DNA from: Elmis aenea
Taxonomy: Eukaryota; Arthropoda; Insecta; Coleoptera; Elmidae
NCBI GenBank assembly: GCA_947652605.1
Contig: OX393577.1
Coordinates: 62,086,108-62,150,107 of the forward strand
DNA: 64,000 nt
Reading direction: 5' to 3'
Shown here: in pieces, positions 23,404 to 33,811 of the stretch
How positions within the stretch are numbered: position 1 is the stretch's first letter
Layout of the letters: every line of letters starts with the position of its first letter
Made by a program: the position numbers and the translations under genes
The notes under the pieces: model-generated
What the model saw: the letters and a program-made list of their open reading frames with translations, nothing else
What the model was told of the DNA's origin: nothing
Database searches by the model: none

Positions 23404-23754
23404 TTTCTCGTGCGCATCGTTCAAGCCGTTTACGGCGCAACTTGCCGCGGGAAAACTTTAATCGTTAATAATAAATAAACGAAGTTGATTTAAACAATTT
23501 TAACTTCACATACGATATTCTGAACACCAAATCTATCAAATTCTGAAGAAATTAAAAATTAGTGTAAACGCCCATTCAAAACACAATTATTGTAGATCGT
23601 AGCAACCACATATATTTCTTAAAAACCAATTAGAGAGGTGTTCCAAGAAGAAAAATGTTTGTGACATAGTTGTCCCGATAGTAACGAATACTAGTTACAA
23701 ATTTAAATTTTGTGTTAAAAAATACGTTCACAAAATTATTTTATTTAGTCATGG

Positions 23755-24420
23755 GTCCTTCTATTGTTAGCTGTAGGACTGTCGAGTTGTTTTGTGTTAA
23801 CTTTTCTCCACGTTTTTGTCTTGTGCTAGCTTTATCATCTACCCTAATGTGATTTGTCTATCAGTTGCTGCTTTTTTAACTTCGTCGCCAGTTTTTTTTT
23901 TCGGTCTACTTCTTTTGTTTTTCACTGCGACCTTATTTCATAGGCTTTTCTGCTTAATCTTCTTTCTTTCATTTTATAAATGTGACCAAATCATCCCAGT
24001 ATTTTAATTTCAACTAATTTTACGTTAAATTTTTCTCTTTATGCTTTATTTCTGATTTAATCGTTTTAAATTGCTTCTTGGGTTCTTAGAAAACCCATTT
24101 CTGCTGCATTCGTCCGACTACTATTTTTGTTTGCGTTCACGTTTCACTTCCGTATAGTAATGCAGAGGTTAGGTACTACCTTTATTACCACTTCCACTTT
24201 TGTTCGTTTTGAGACTTCTCCATTTCCAAAAAAATGTAGTTCTTAAACTGTTAAATATTCCTCCCACATTTCCTGCTCTTTCGCTTATTTTCTTGTCCAT
24301 CCCTCCATTTTCTCTATGGTCACTCCTAAATATTTAAAGCTATCTACCTGTTCCAACCTAAGCCCATGTAAAGTGATGTTATGCACTTTGTTTTCTGTTG
24401 TAACGATCATAGTAACTACC
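23755..24420 (-). pseudogene. non-LTR reverse transcriptase fragment (family A, copy 2)
   Basis: The same family as 10455-11395 by direct nucleotide similarity (shared words such as CACTTCCACTTTTGTTCGTT and TCTACCTGTTCCAA). On the minus strand it covers the region from MIVTTENKVHNITL through the C-terminal tail ending near 23755. The YADD part is lost at the 5' side. It has multiple frameshifts and is more diverged than copy 1. Confidence 0.75.
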
Positions 24421-27400
24421 TACTAAAAGGTTAAGAACACTGACTTAGATCACATTCGTTAGGGGGAAAACATGCGAAAAAAATTACTAGGGAGTTTCAA
24501 AACAACTAAACCTGTTCGAATACTAAAAAAGAAAATTTTACTGATAAGAATATATTCCTATAGTACGTGGAAAACAAGAATAAAATAATTGCTTTCATCT
24601 AACAATGATGGCAAGTAAAATGGAAAAATTAAAGCACCTACAAATGTACGCATCAGAAAGTTTAATTAGTATTAATGGACACAAAATGGCGCACAACAAA
24701 CAAAATGTTCTGTCAACAGCTTGTAGAGAACAGCTGTTTGCAAATATTGACCAAACAATAGAAGCGGTGATGCTACAATTCTAGAAACTTTAAAATATTA
24801 TAGTTTAAATATGAACAATGCTACAGTTAATATTATAACGACGAGAACGCAAACTGGATTTCATTTAGGTGCTATTTTAATGTGTTCATGTTGTATACAA
24901 CAATCTTGTGGTGTTTAATTAAATAATCTCTAATTTATAACTATTTTTTAAATCTTTTGTACCTAAACAGTATTGTAGCCTTGCGATATTTTTTAAACAT
25001 ATGCGTAATAAAACACAAAGTCAGTACCTGCTCAGATTCTACACAAAATTTTCAGATAGTAAATGAAAACAAAACTTTTAAATAGGGTGTCAATAAATAT
25101 ATTTAACTGTACAAATTTACAAATTGGCAAAATACGTCAACAGATCTTTATATTGGTAAAACAAAGCTTTTTTTGAATAATTAGGTTTATTGCGTGGGCA
25201 TTTATAAATTATTTCACATCTGGTAGTAGCGACATTATGGTTTTCTTTGAGTTTACATTATTAGGTGCCAAATAACTTTTAAGAAAAATGTAAAAATTCT
25301 TAAGGGGATTAAAGAGATTAGTGGGACAGGTATCGAATTAGAAATGATATAGATCACAGAATATTTTCAGAAATTATTTCATAGCTTGTGTTAAAATGTA
25401 TAATTAACCGGTACATACAAACTGCAAAATTTCTAATCACATAATTACCTACTTTTATGGCCATGCCTTAATCCTACACTCGAACTGCATAAAAATATTT
25501 TTGAACCCTTGATTATATGAGTAGACCCTGATTTAATGTTCCAAGAATTAATTTTAGAATTTGTTCAATGAACAGGTAATTTTATAGGTGTGGCAAGTAT
25601 GATAAATGTTCAGTTATTAAAATACATTTCGATTTACACAGGCTAAATTTTAATAGTAAATGAAATGGAGATAATAATCAGCGAGCGTGGAAAAAACTGC
25701 TTGTTCACAAAAATTGTAAATATTACGTATTTATGCATACTTTATTGAACATTCAGACAGATTTTTATCTTAAGTTTAACAGTGTTTATTGCATCAATCA
25801 AACTCCCTGAAGAAACGTTCGGATTCGCCATATATTTTTAGAAAAAAAAGTTAAACAATACAAAGAAAATTTGAATTCGGGAGTAGATTATGTTAAATGT
25901 TGTTCTTATATTTTATGACTGTAAAAATTTAATATTAAGTAATTGCTATGTAAATATTATACACAAATAAAATATTTTATATATATTTTTAAACTTCATT
26001 CAATGTAACTGGTCAATATTTAGGAATACTCCAACCATTTCTGACCGCTTCCCTGAATGTGAACTTCCAGGAAAGGCATAATTGAAGAATTTTTGCAGTT
26101 CGTGTATCGGCTTTGCTCTCATGCTTAATTAATTTCTGCAGTTCGAGTGCTACCTAATTAACACAGTATGAAATTCATTTCGTGTGTAATTGTTTTTCTG
26201 TGTAATTCTTCTTTGTGTAATTTTTGCTATGTAATTTTATCACGTGTAAATTCTTCTTGAGAAAGAAGAATTGCTTGTGTTATTAAATCATGCAACCCCT
26301 AAATCTACTTACCTATTTAAATCGTTTGAATCGCAAATGGAATACGTTCATGTTATGAGATTATATTTTCTCAATTTAGAAGTATACCAAGTGTGATATT
26401 TAACAAAATTACATGTTTGTACGCCATAATTAGCAATAAATTGAAAGAATTTCCTTTCAAAGTTTTTCGCATATAAAATTTAATAGAAATGAATTTCGTA
26501 TGTTGTCATAATCAAAAATTTAATTATCAGCTAAGCTTAAAATCTTTTGTAAAGTGAATATAAAGAACGCTCCAGGGTTCCCGATTATATTCAAACTAAA
26601 TATTCTCTCATATTTTGCCAAAAGCAGTCATAATTTACGCGAATTTTCGTTGTAATTTATTCGCAATTGTTATGTTAACGAATTATTCGTACTTATTTGT
26701 TTTTATGAAATTTGTCCGAAGCGAAGTTTAGTCTTGCATGCCACAAAATTTATTAGAAAAATGTAAATCTATTCGTGTAACACGTAGAAATGAAACATTT
26801 TTTAACTTGTGAAAAGGATAAATGGTTGCATATTTGATATCGGTGTTTATAAGCATGTTTTGGTGCAAGAAAGGAAATATTTTAGCTCTTTATCTTTGAA
26901 TCGCATATTTTCTTAACTTTTTTTCCCACAGTGTTACTCAGTTATCAAAAATATGAATATGTATTCAAGAAACGTAAGGAATGTGCTGCAGTTTGACTAC
27001 GCTAGAGAATTAAATAGTATCTAAATATATCCCCTTTACCATGGCATGCCCTTTTTTATCAAATTTGTACGTATGTTTTACGAATTACTTTATAAAAATC
27101 TTCTCTTGTAAACTGGGGCTGTAAACTGCGTTTAGAGTAAGTGCTACGGTTGGGGTGCGAAAGTTTGCCATTATGAAGGGCGCCGAAAAAGATTATCTGA
27201 AGAGCACACAATAAAGGTGTTGTGGAAGACGACTGAATGACAAACTTTGATCCAAATTTATCCTCCAACCACTGTGGATTAGGTGCTTTGTTGAAGATGA
27301 GGGTTAGGTTTGTCGAACAAATTTTGGGCACCAATACAAAGAGGGCGGGTTTGCAGTGTTTCACAATTCCCCATTATTAGGTTAATGTAAAAACATTAAA

Positions 27401-27690
27401 TCTATTCCTGTAAGTATGTAAATAGCTCCAATGAAAAGAGTTAAGTGATTTTGGATAGTAGAAGTTTCGCTTTATGCTAAGTTGTATCGGAAATGTATAG
27501 AAGATGCTTTTTTTTAAATCAATTTGCTCTTCGATAGATTGTACTTTAAATAAATATATATTTGTAAAAATTTGTTGTGATAAATAAGATTAGTTTCTTT
27601 GTGATTGAAATAAATAAATTAATATTGGGTGAGCTAAAAGTATCTTTACCATTTAAAATTAAGATAACTTCCTTAATTATCAATATTATT
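24421..27690. other. AT-rich DNA, no gene clearly seen
   Basis: About 3.3 kb with little structure. 26180-26270 holds about five loose repeats of GTGTAATT-TTCTT. A 101-codon frame at 27059-27364 (-) reads PQWLEDKFGSKF, which faintly recalls DDE transposases that contain W-L-x-x-x-F, but no catalytic motif could be placed, so it is left uncalled. Confidence 0.4.
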
Positions 27691-28062
27691 TGTTTATTTT
27701 TTTGAAGCAGCTTTGACACAGATTGGAAGTGTCGTCCTAAACATGGATTATTACACCTTTCAAATGATTTCGGTTTTGATTTTTACAAACCCAAGCCCTT
27801 TTCATTACTCCACACAAAACTTTTTGCTAAACCTCTGGCTCCGTCGCTTGATTTTCCAGGCGAATATTTTTCGAGTTCGAAGCTTATTCACAAAAATTCT
27901 CTTCTTTCAGTACCCCGACAAAAAAAAATCAGGTGCGGTGAAGTCAGGCGAACGTGCTGGCCAAGGATAATCCACAGCTTTGGAGATAATTCTCTCACCA
28001 AAAATTTCCCTCAACATCTCCGTGGTTGAATGGGTAGTTGCCCCATCTTGCTGCCACTACAT
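27691..28062 (-). pseudogene. Tc1/mariner-type DDE transposase relic
   Basis: On the minus strand, from about 28062: YVLPAVEHTPEM, a stop, then WQQDGATTHSTTEMLREIF, GERIISKAVDYPWPARSPDF and TAPDFF. Q-D-G-A-x-x-H and W-P-A-R-S-P-D are the second catalytic region of many IS630-Tc1-mariner transposases, with the third acidic residue usually just downstream. C-terminal traces follow (FVNKLRTRK and CLGRHFQSV near 27735). A stop and frameshifts break it. Ends of the element were not found with confidence; AGCTCACCCAATATT near 27620 may be one. Confidence 0.65.
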
Positions 28063-29025
28063 CTCAGGTGTATGCTCCACAGCAGGAAGCACATACCTAA
28101 TTGTCTAACATTTCGCATTTTTTTTAAATGGTTACGTTATTTTCGGCCCACTCTATATTAGATGTCGATAAAAAACACAACCATTTAAAACACTTAAATT
28201 GTTTATCTATATTTTTTCGATAAAAGTATTAGTAGACTGCGTTCATGGAAACAGCGTACCGTACATGCAACCAAAGAGGAAACACGACAGTTTGGGTCAT
28301 CGTATGGCCGTTTCATTCACTTCCTCTGTTCGTTTATTAAAATGCGTGCTTTGCGAACTCGCCTAAAAACGTTAACAGACCTAAGTGCGCACATTGACGG
28401 TCGCCCTAAAAGTTTTCCTATAATTTTGCGGGTCCAATATTGTTCCCGTCGCAACCCTCACACTATAAAATGGCCGTATTTTAAGCTTTACGCGCATAAC
28501 CGAATGCTTTTGCCTACGCGATATGTGTAACATATGGATACCCGCGGCGAATTCAAATGTGGTGTTAGGGATATTTACACTTTATTCATACTTTATAATT
28601 CTGTTGGCTACCCTGTATAAAGTCGTGGAGCACTTTGCGCACCGCCTGATGTCGTTAAGATAAGTTTTACTGCGTTTTCCCTCGCCTCTTTGTTGAAAAA
28701 AAAAGATGTAAAAGCTTGAATATGTATTACGAAGTTATGTTTTATCACATAATAAGTTAAATATGACGGCTTTTACGGTAAATTGCAAGATTGTTATGGT
28801 TTATCCCTTGTAGTTAATTTGATTGATCTAAAAAAATTATACAAAAAAATCAATTTTAATAGGGTTTTCACAAAATAACAAAAAAGATTTTGTATAAAAT
28901 AGAAAATCTAAACTAGTTACGAAACTCTTGTCTCTTTTTAAATCGTTTTTTTATTACTAAACTTTCAAGTACTTAGAACTTCTTATGACTATTATAAACC
29001 GTATGTATTTCTATGACCTTAAAAG
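28063..29025. other. unassigned; a TACAGGGT-type end at 28619
   Basis: 28342-28530 (+) is an open frame of 62 codons in noticeably less AT-rich DNA, with no motif known to me. GGCTACCCTGTATAAAG at 28609-28625 is a right end of the TACAGGGT class. The segment 28230-28560 may be a fragment of a further element. Confidence 0.35.
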
Positions 29026-30153
29026 TAGGGACTGAGAACGGAACGAAAACGAAATTATCCGAAATTTTTATAAGAAAGAAAACGAAAACCAAATTATTAT
29101 TTTTCGTTCAAAAAAGAAAACGAAATAAATAATTTCTAAAACCGGATTTGTCACTATTTAATTTCTATTCAACAACAGAAACGCGAATTAACCGTCTATG
29201 CTGGTAAGACTTCCACATGACAGTAAAATATCTCATTTGAAATAAGTAATCTTCACTTTTTTGGGTCTAGCAACATTCTTCGCCTACAATTCTTCGCCCA
29301 CAATTCTTCGCATCCACAATTATTCCCCCACATTTCTTCGCCACAATTTTCACCGCATACAAGCAAAGAATCGTGGGCGAAGAATTGTGGAGGCGAAGAA
29401 TTGTGGAGGCGAAGAATTGTGGGCGAAGAATTGTGGGCGAATAATTGTGGGCGAAGAATTGTGGAGGCGAAGAATTGTGGGCGAAGAATTGTGGGCGAAG
29501 AATTGTGGGCGAAGAATTGTGGAGGCGAAGAATTGTGGGCGAAGAATTGTGGGCGAAGAATTGTGGAGGCGAAGAATTGTGGGCGTAGAATTGTAAAAGG
29601 CGAAGAATTGTGGGCGAATAATTGTGGGCGAAGAATTATGGGCGAAGAATTGTGGGCGAAGAATGGTGGGCAAAGAATGTTTCGGACACGCACTTTTCTC
29701 CATATACATAATACCTATGTAATGTATTAACAACTATATTGTATATTCTTGCAATTTTGTGCAACACATGTAACAGTACAGATATTCTCTCTTTCTAATT
29801 TGTTGATTGGATAATCAAGAAATAATATACATTTGATTGGACAACAAAAAGGGGCGTAATAATCACGTTATTTTTAACAGTTTAAAAATATTAGATTTGT
29901 CGTTGATGATCGATGGTTTGACAAACTAGTTTGGCGATCGTTTTTTGGAAAGTCATCGGCTCTGAATTTTGTAAAAAGATTGTGGTGACTAAGAAAAAAT
30001 AGCTCCTCGACTAGGTGACTGAAAATAAAAACGTTAAAATCGGTTATAACCGTTAATAAATTTGGGTTTACGAAAACGAAACAAAATTTTATGGGTGGGA
30101 AGGTTAAGAACGAAACAAAAACCAACGAAATATATTTAATTTTTTAGTACCTG
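29026..30153. mobile_element. hAT MITE family 1, copy 1, carrying a nested insertion
   Basis: It begins TAGGGACTGAGAACGGAACG and ends AGTACCTG, degenerate versions of the CAGGGACT...AGTCCCTG ends of the copy at 41113-42308. Flanks are CTTAAAAG (29018-29025) and CTTAAAAC (30154-30161), an 8-bp target duplication with one mismatch, as expected for hAT. The interior is full of AACGAAAACGAAA-like motifs near both ends. It matches the 41 kb copy along both flanks of a 430-bp insertion at 29261-29690. No transposase was seen. Confidence 0.8.
29261..29690. mobile_element. minisatellite-armed inverted-repeat element, copy 2
   Basis: It sits in the hAT MITE between two copies of CACTTTT (29254-29260 and 29691-29697). 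The related hAT copy has CTTCACTTTTCTCCATA uninterrupted at about 41372-41388, so the insertion and its 7-bp duplication are read directly. The left end holds AACATTCTTCGCC followed by about five degenerate units to 29345. The right arm (about 29369-29677) has roughly 21 units of GAATTGTGGGCGAA (14 bp) or GAATTGTGGAGGCGAA (16 bp), ending GCAAAGAATGTT. Arms are inverted. There is no plausible protein. Seven-bp duplications with tandem-repeat arms recall Galileo-type foldback elements; that link is inference. Confidence 0.85.
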
Positions 30154-30450
30154 CTTAAAACCACCACCTTTAAAGCTAATGTTAATATACTAACCTAAAA
30201 TGTTAACGTATTAATGTGGAAACACATGACGATTTTGGTATTTTTAGATAAATACTTTAATAAAATATAAAAACTCTTTGAAGTGTCTCATAACCTCAGG
30301 TATCGGCCTATATTAAACACTAAACTAAATCATCCTTATTAAAAATAAATTTTTAACGGTATACAAAACTACAACCTACACCTACTTAAATTAATTTAAT
30401 GTCGCAAGTAGTGTGTTGAGGATATGTTTTTTATTGAGAATAAATTAAAT

Positions 30451-30740
30451 GCTATATTAAAAATACAAACGCTATATAGGTATGCTATATAAAAAAATCG
30501 ATTTGCTATATAAAAAGGATAAACGCTATAAAGAATGGATAAACGCTATATAGAAAGAATAAACGCTATATAGAACGGATAAACGCTACATAAAAATAAT
30601 AAACGCTATATAGAAAGGATAAACGCTATACAGAAAAAATAAACGCTATATAGAAAAAAAAATAACGCTATATCGAAAGGCTAAACGCTATATAAAAAGG
30701 ATAAACGCTGTATAGAAAGTAATAATAAATGCTATATTTT
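30451..30740 (+). repeat. left TIR array, (CGCTATATAGAAAGGATAAA)n
   Basis: About 15 imperfect units of roughly 20 bp, each centred on GCTATATA. Central units are the most alike, outer ones more diverged, the usual pattern for unequal exchange within an array. Confidence 0.85.
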
Positions 30741-30967
30741 GAGTTAAGGTTTACATTAAAACTATGTTTACATGTGAGCAATTGCTTTCTTGGAAACTTG
30801 AAAGAAAGTAATGAATATGCTATACTTATGTCAGAGGGTGCAAAAAAAGTATTCTTTAAATTTTATTATTTATTAATAACATAAAATAATTTAAACAAAT
30901 ATAAAATACATTGAAAAAAAACGCTTTTTCTAGGTTAAAGAAAAAAATATCGAAACAGACTTAGTTA

Positions 30968-31407
30968 TTACTGGACAACTAGTGCCCTTTTAGCTTTCGC
31001 AGGACGTCCCCGTGATCTCTTTCTCCCTATTGGGACATTCTTGGCTTCCACTGGTGGAACAGTGAGTTTCAGCCTAATGGCAAGTCCGAGAATATGTTTA
31101 CACATATAATTTTTTAAATAGGCTGGACACTCACAAATTGCGTTTAAAAAACTTTCTGTTTTTGGTAAAATAACAGTGTATTGTTCGCAACATACACTTT
31201 TGTATTCATTAAAGGTAGAACAATTGGTGTTACTCATGTAATTATCTGGCAATTCTTTTAATTTCTTTCCAGGTATGATGTATTTTGTTGTACTGGATAA
31301 ATCTATAGTTTTAATCTTTTAATAGTTTTATTTTCACGTGCCCAGTTATATGATTTCGTCCATATATTTAAAGATAGAGTGGGACTATCTTTAAAACATT
31401 TTATTCC
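30968..31407 (-). pseudogene. SWIM zinc-finger region of a MULE transposase
   Basis: The C-terminal 94 codons are open (31252-30968). They include SVCCEQYTVILPKTE, then ICECPAYLKNYMCKHILGLA, the SWIM signature C-x-C...C-x-H, then VPIGRKRSRGRPAKAKRAL. Upstream, after a one-base shift near 31315, the frame continues LNIWTKSYNWARENKTIK to about 31407. SWIM fingers are typical of Mutator-like transposases. The MULE catalytic DDE domain is missing, apparently deleted between about 31407 and the right array. It is likely inert. Confidence 0.7.
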
Positions 31408-31409
31408 AT

Positions 31410-31432
31410 TTAGGTTAGGTTAGGTTAGGTTA
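31410..31432 (+). repeat. short interstitial (TTAGG)n tract
   Basis: Four exact TTAGG units plus TTA. TTAGG is the ancestral insect telomere repeat. It lies at the deletion side of the MULE coding relic. Too short to be more than a curiosity, but it could mark a repaired break. Confidence 0.6.
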
Positions 31433-31488
31433 AATTTTCTAATGCGCAAATTCGAACTTATATTTATAGCTAAGTAAATTTTCCGTAT

Positions 31489-31727
31489 AGCAAAAATGTA
31501 TTATTTTTATAGGGGGAAATGTATAGCAATTTAAATTATTTATTTTGCAAAACCGTTATAATTGTATAGCACAAGATATATAGCAAATTTAATTATTTAA
31601 TATAGCATTTATCATTTTTTAATATGTCATTTGTTAATTTTGTGTATAGCAATTCCAATTTTCTTATATAGCAATAACGATTTTTTATATAGCATTTGTT
31701 AATTTTATATATAGCATTTTATTCGCA
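31489..31727 (-). repeat. right TIR array, inverse of the left array
   Basis: About nine degenerate units containing TATATAGC (the inverse of GCTATATA), with spacers such as ATTTGTTAATTT. More diverged than the left array. Confidence 0.75.
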
Positions 31728-31739
31728 TCCTTTTTTATT

Positions 31740-33101
31740 TGTTGTGTTGTTAAATTCAGGTAAAATAAATATTTTGGAGTAACATTCGACCGAATCTCAT
31801 TTACACTATACAAACTTTCTCATTTCCGTTTACTTCTGTCCCTTCTCCATTTACACCCTCCATTGTTGCGAGATATGGTCTCCTTCAAAATGTTCCTATT
31901 CCGGTTGATAACATACACAAATATGGATTTTTCCTAACATTCGTAGAAGACAATATAGGAATTTAGTATATGATATTGTTTGTTATATTTCCTGTACAAA
32001 AGCTGTTTATTAATAAAATTAACTATTCAAAACTCATATAAAAAATCGGTCAATAACGCATACTTAATCTGAGGATATTATATTATAAAAGCACATAATA
32101 AAAATTGGTAAGAACCTTTAGAAACAATTTAAGAATTATACATAATGTCAATCATGTTGTATTTCTTAACTTAAAGGCCACAAGGAGTGAAAAAACATTC
32201 AAAAATTGTATGCGCAATTTGTTTATCACAAGATAATGTACTAACAATTAAATTAGGTAGGTACTCAAAATAATGTTGCATATACTAAAACCTCATATAT
32301 ATTGTTCATTCTGTTTGTTATCGGGAATGTTTTTGAATTTATAATAAAATCTATTTAAAGATGGGACCGAAAGCTTTCAGGTAGTGATTCTTACTCTGGG
32401 GATGATCAAATCCAACGTATCCTTTGTTTCACATTTGAAAGTCTAAGGAGTTTGGATCTGAATTTCAACTTCTTCAGGACTATATTGCGACGTTTACCTA
32501 ACTCAACATTGACCTAGATTTAAATATGAAACATATTAAATATTTAAAACGTTTCTTAATGAAATAGTTCCGGACGTAGTTTTATTTTCAATAGGAATCA
32601 AATTCCTTTAGATTTATGAACCTTTTAAAAAACCGATTCATTTTTAAAGTAAAAAAAAAGTTAGGTTGTTGTATACATTTTTCTACGCAACTTTCTTCAG
32701 TAACAAAGCTAGAAAAGTAATATACTGCTTAAACAAAAGGGTTCTTACAATAAATAAGCACATATTGTAGTGTAAGCACAACCCTAAGAAGAATAGAAAA
32801 TGAAATAGAGAAGTCAACAATGTATTTTAAAAAAATTATACAATAATAGATAATGTTTACAATTACAAAACAGATAGTATGTATTTACTGAAAACAAATT
32901 AAAAAGGAAAATGGTAAAAATCTATAAAAACCTTCCATTGCTTGGCTTATGAATGCAAAGTAAAGATTTACAATAACAAATAAATCAAAGGACAGAATTT
33001 TGGGAAATCAGCTTCTTAAGAAAATCGGGAATGATTAAAAAAAAATCAATTAAACACATCGTTGTGGAGGTTCGATTGGTTCTCAATTTTAAAAATAATT
33101 T
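31740..33101. other. AT-rich DNA, no gene seen
   Basis: No TIRs, arrays or credible frames were noticed. Confidence 0.45.
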
Positions 33102-33811
33102 TAAATGTGTAAAAAAGTTGCCCAAGCAACTTTTTAAGCCGAATCGGATGGTGGTCACAAAATTTTCCTAGGCCGATTCGTTTTTGTTTTAGACAACCAA
33201 CTTTGTTTTTTCTTATGGGCAGCATATCGCGTTTTTCTTCGTTATTAAAGTTCATTTTTACGACTAACAGGCCTTCAAAACTTTTAGTTTGTTGATCGGT
33301 TGTCATGGAAACAACATAAACTACAATGACCGGCCAACCTGATTTATAATGGTTATTGTTTAAAACGTATTTTTTGAAATTTGATAATAACAGAAAAAGT
33401 AAAATACCATGTGTGATACATCAATGGATTTAGAAAAATAAATGCTATTTGATAATGTAAATAGCAAAACTTGCGCCCATAAGCAAAAACAAAGTTGGTT
33501 GTCATAAAACAAAAACGAATCGATCTAAGAAAAATTTGTGACTACCATCCGATTCAGCTTAAAAAGTTGCTTCGGCAATGTTTTTACACATTTGAAATAT
33601 TTCATACTCTAAAGGAGTTATAGACGATTTTCAAAAATCGTATTTTCCAGTTTTTCCTAATTTTCTCGGATACCGTTTGAGATATTTTCAATTTCTCTTT
33701 GGATTATTAATGAGCACCAAATTTAGCAACTTTGCCAAATTTAAACCTATACTCTAGCTATTATAATAAGCGAGATCCCCATGCTTAAACTCGAATTTTA
33801 AACACCCTGTA
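33102..33811. repeat. foldback with a TACAGGGTG-type right end
   Basis: Inverted arms of about 120 bp lie at 33102-33222 and 33475-33595 (shared words AAAAAGTTGC, CATCCGATTC, ACAAAGTTGGTTGTC; roughly 85% by eye), with a 250-bp spacer. Further right, ATAAGCGAGATCCCCATGCT (33766) and CACCCTGTA (to 33811) match the end of the element at 18707-19481, so this is probably the right part of a relative. No left TACAGGG end was found. An 86-codon minus frame spans the left arm but follows the repeat and is not credible as a gene. Confidence 0.6.

Larger units (their letters stand above)
21691..23577 (-). mobile_element. THAP/P-element-like transposon remnant
   Basis: A 15-bp perfect inverted repeat bounds the segment: AATGGGCGTTTACAC at 21692-21706 and its complement at 23562-23576. 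A second inverted match lies almost the same distance inside each end: TGACGTCACTCTCCGCAC at 21866 and, on the other strand, TGACGTCACACTCCGTAC from 23403. The gaps to the TIRs are 159 and 158 bp. The only coding trace is a THAP zinc finger reading leftward from 23329. P-type transposases carry an N-terminal THAP domain, so this looks like a deleted P/THAP element. No clear target duplication. The middle holds other sequence, perhaps later insertions. Confidence 0.6.
30436..31730 (-). mobile_element. Mutator-like (MULE) element with tandem-array TIRs, internally deleted
   Basis: Both ends are arrays of a unit near 20 bp (core CGCTATATAGAAAGGATAAA) in opposite orientation: about 15 units at 30451-30740 and about 9 at 31489-31727. 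The outermost bases agree (GAATAAA just outside the first GCTATA). Flanks are TTTTTTATT at 30427-30435 and TTTTTTATT at 31731-31739, a perfect 9-bp duplication, the MULE length. Inside is a relic with a SWIM zinc finger, the C-terminal domain of many MULE transposases. The duplication is AT-rich, so chance is not excluded, but array, TIR, length and protein agree. Confidence 0.65.

Noticed and set aside
27059..27364. 101-codon minus frame with PQWLEDKFGSKF
   Set aside because: A faint resemblance to DDE transposases, but the Asp/Glu motifs cannot be placed in any frame; left uncalled.
29253..29733. Long open frames on both strands across the minisatellite array (periodic RRIVGEELWAKNCG-like and inverse peptides)
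   Set aside because: The 14/16-bp units lack stop codons in several frames on both strands, so open frames arise automatically. No start context or non-repeat domain supports a protein.
30525..30740. CRISPR-like array (regular ~20-bp repeats)
   Set aside because: Units are contiguous without unique spacers, are mirrored in inverse orientation at 31489-31727, and the context is eukaryotic transposon DNA.
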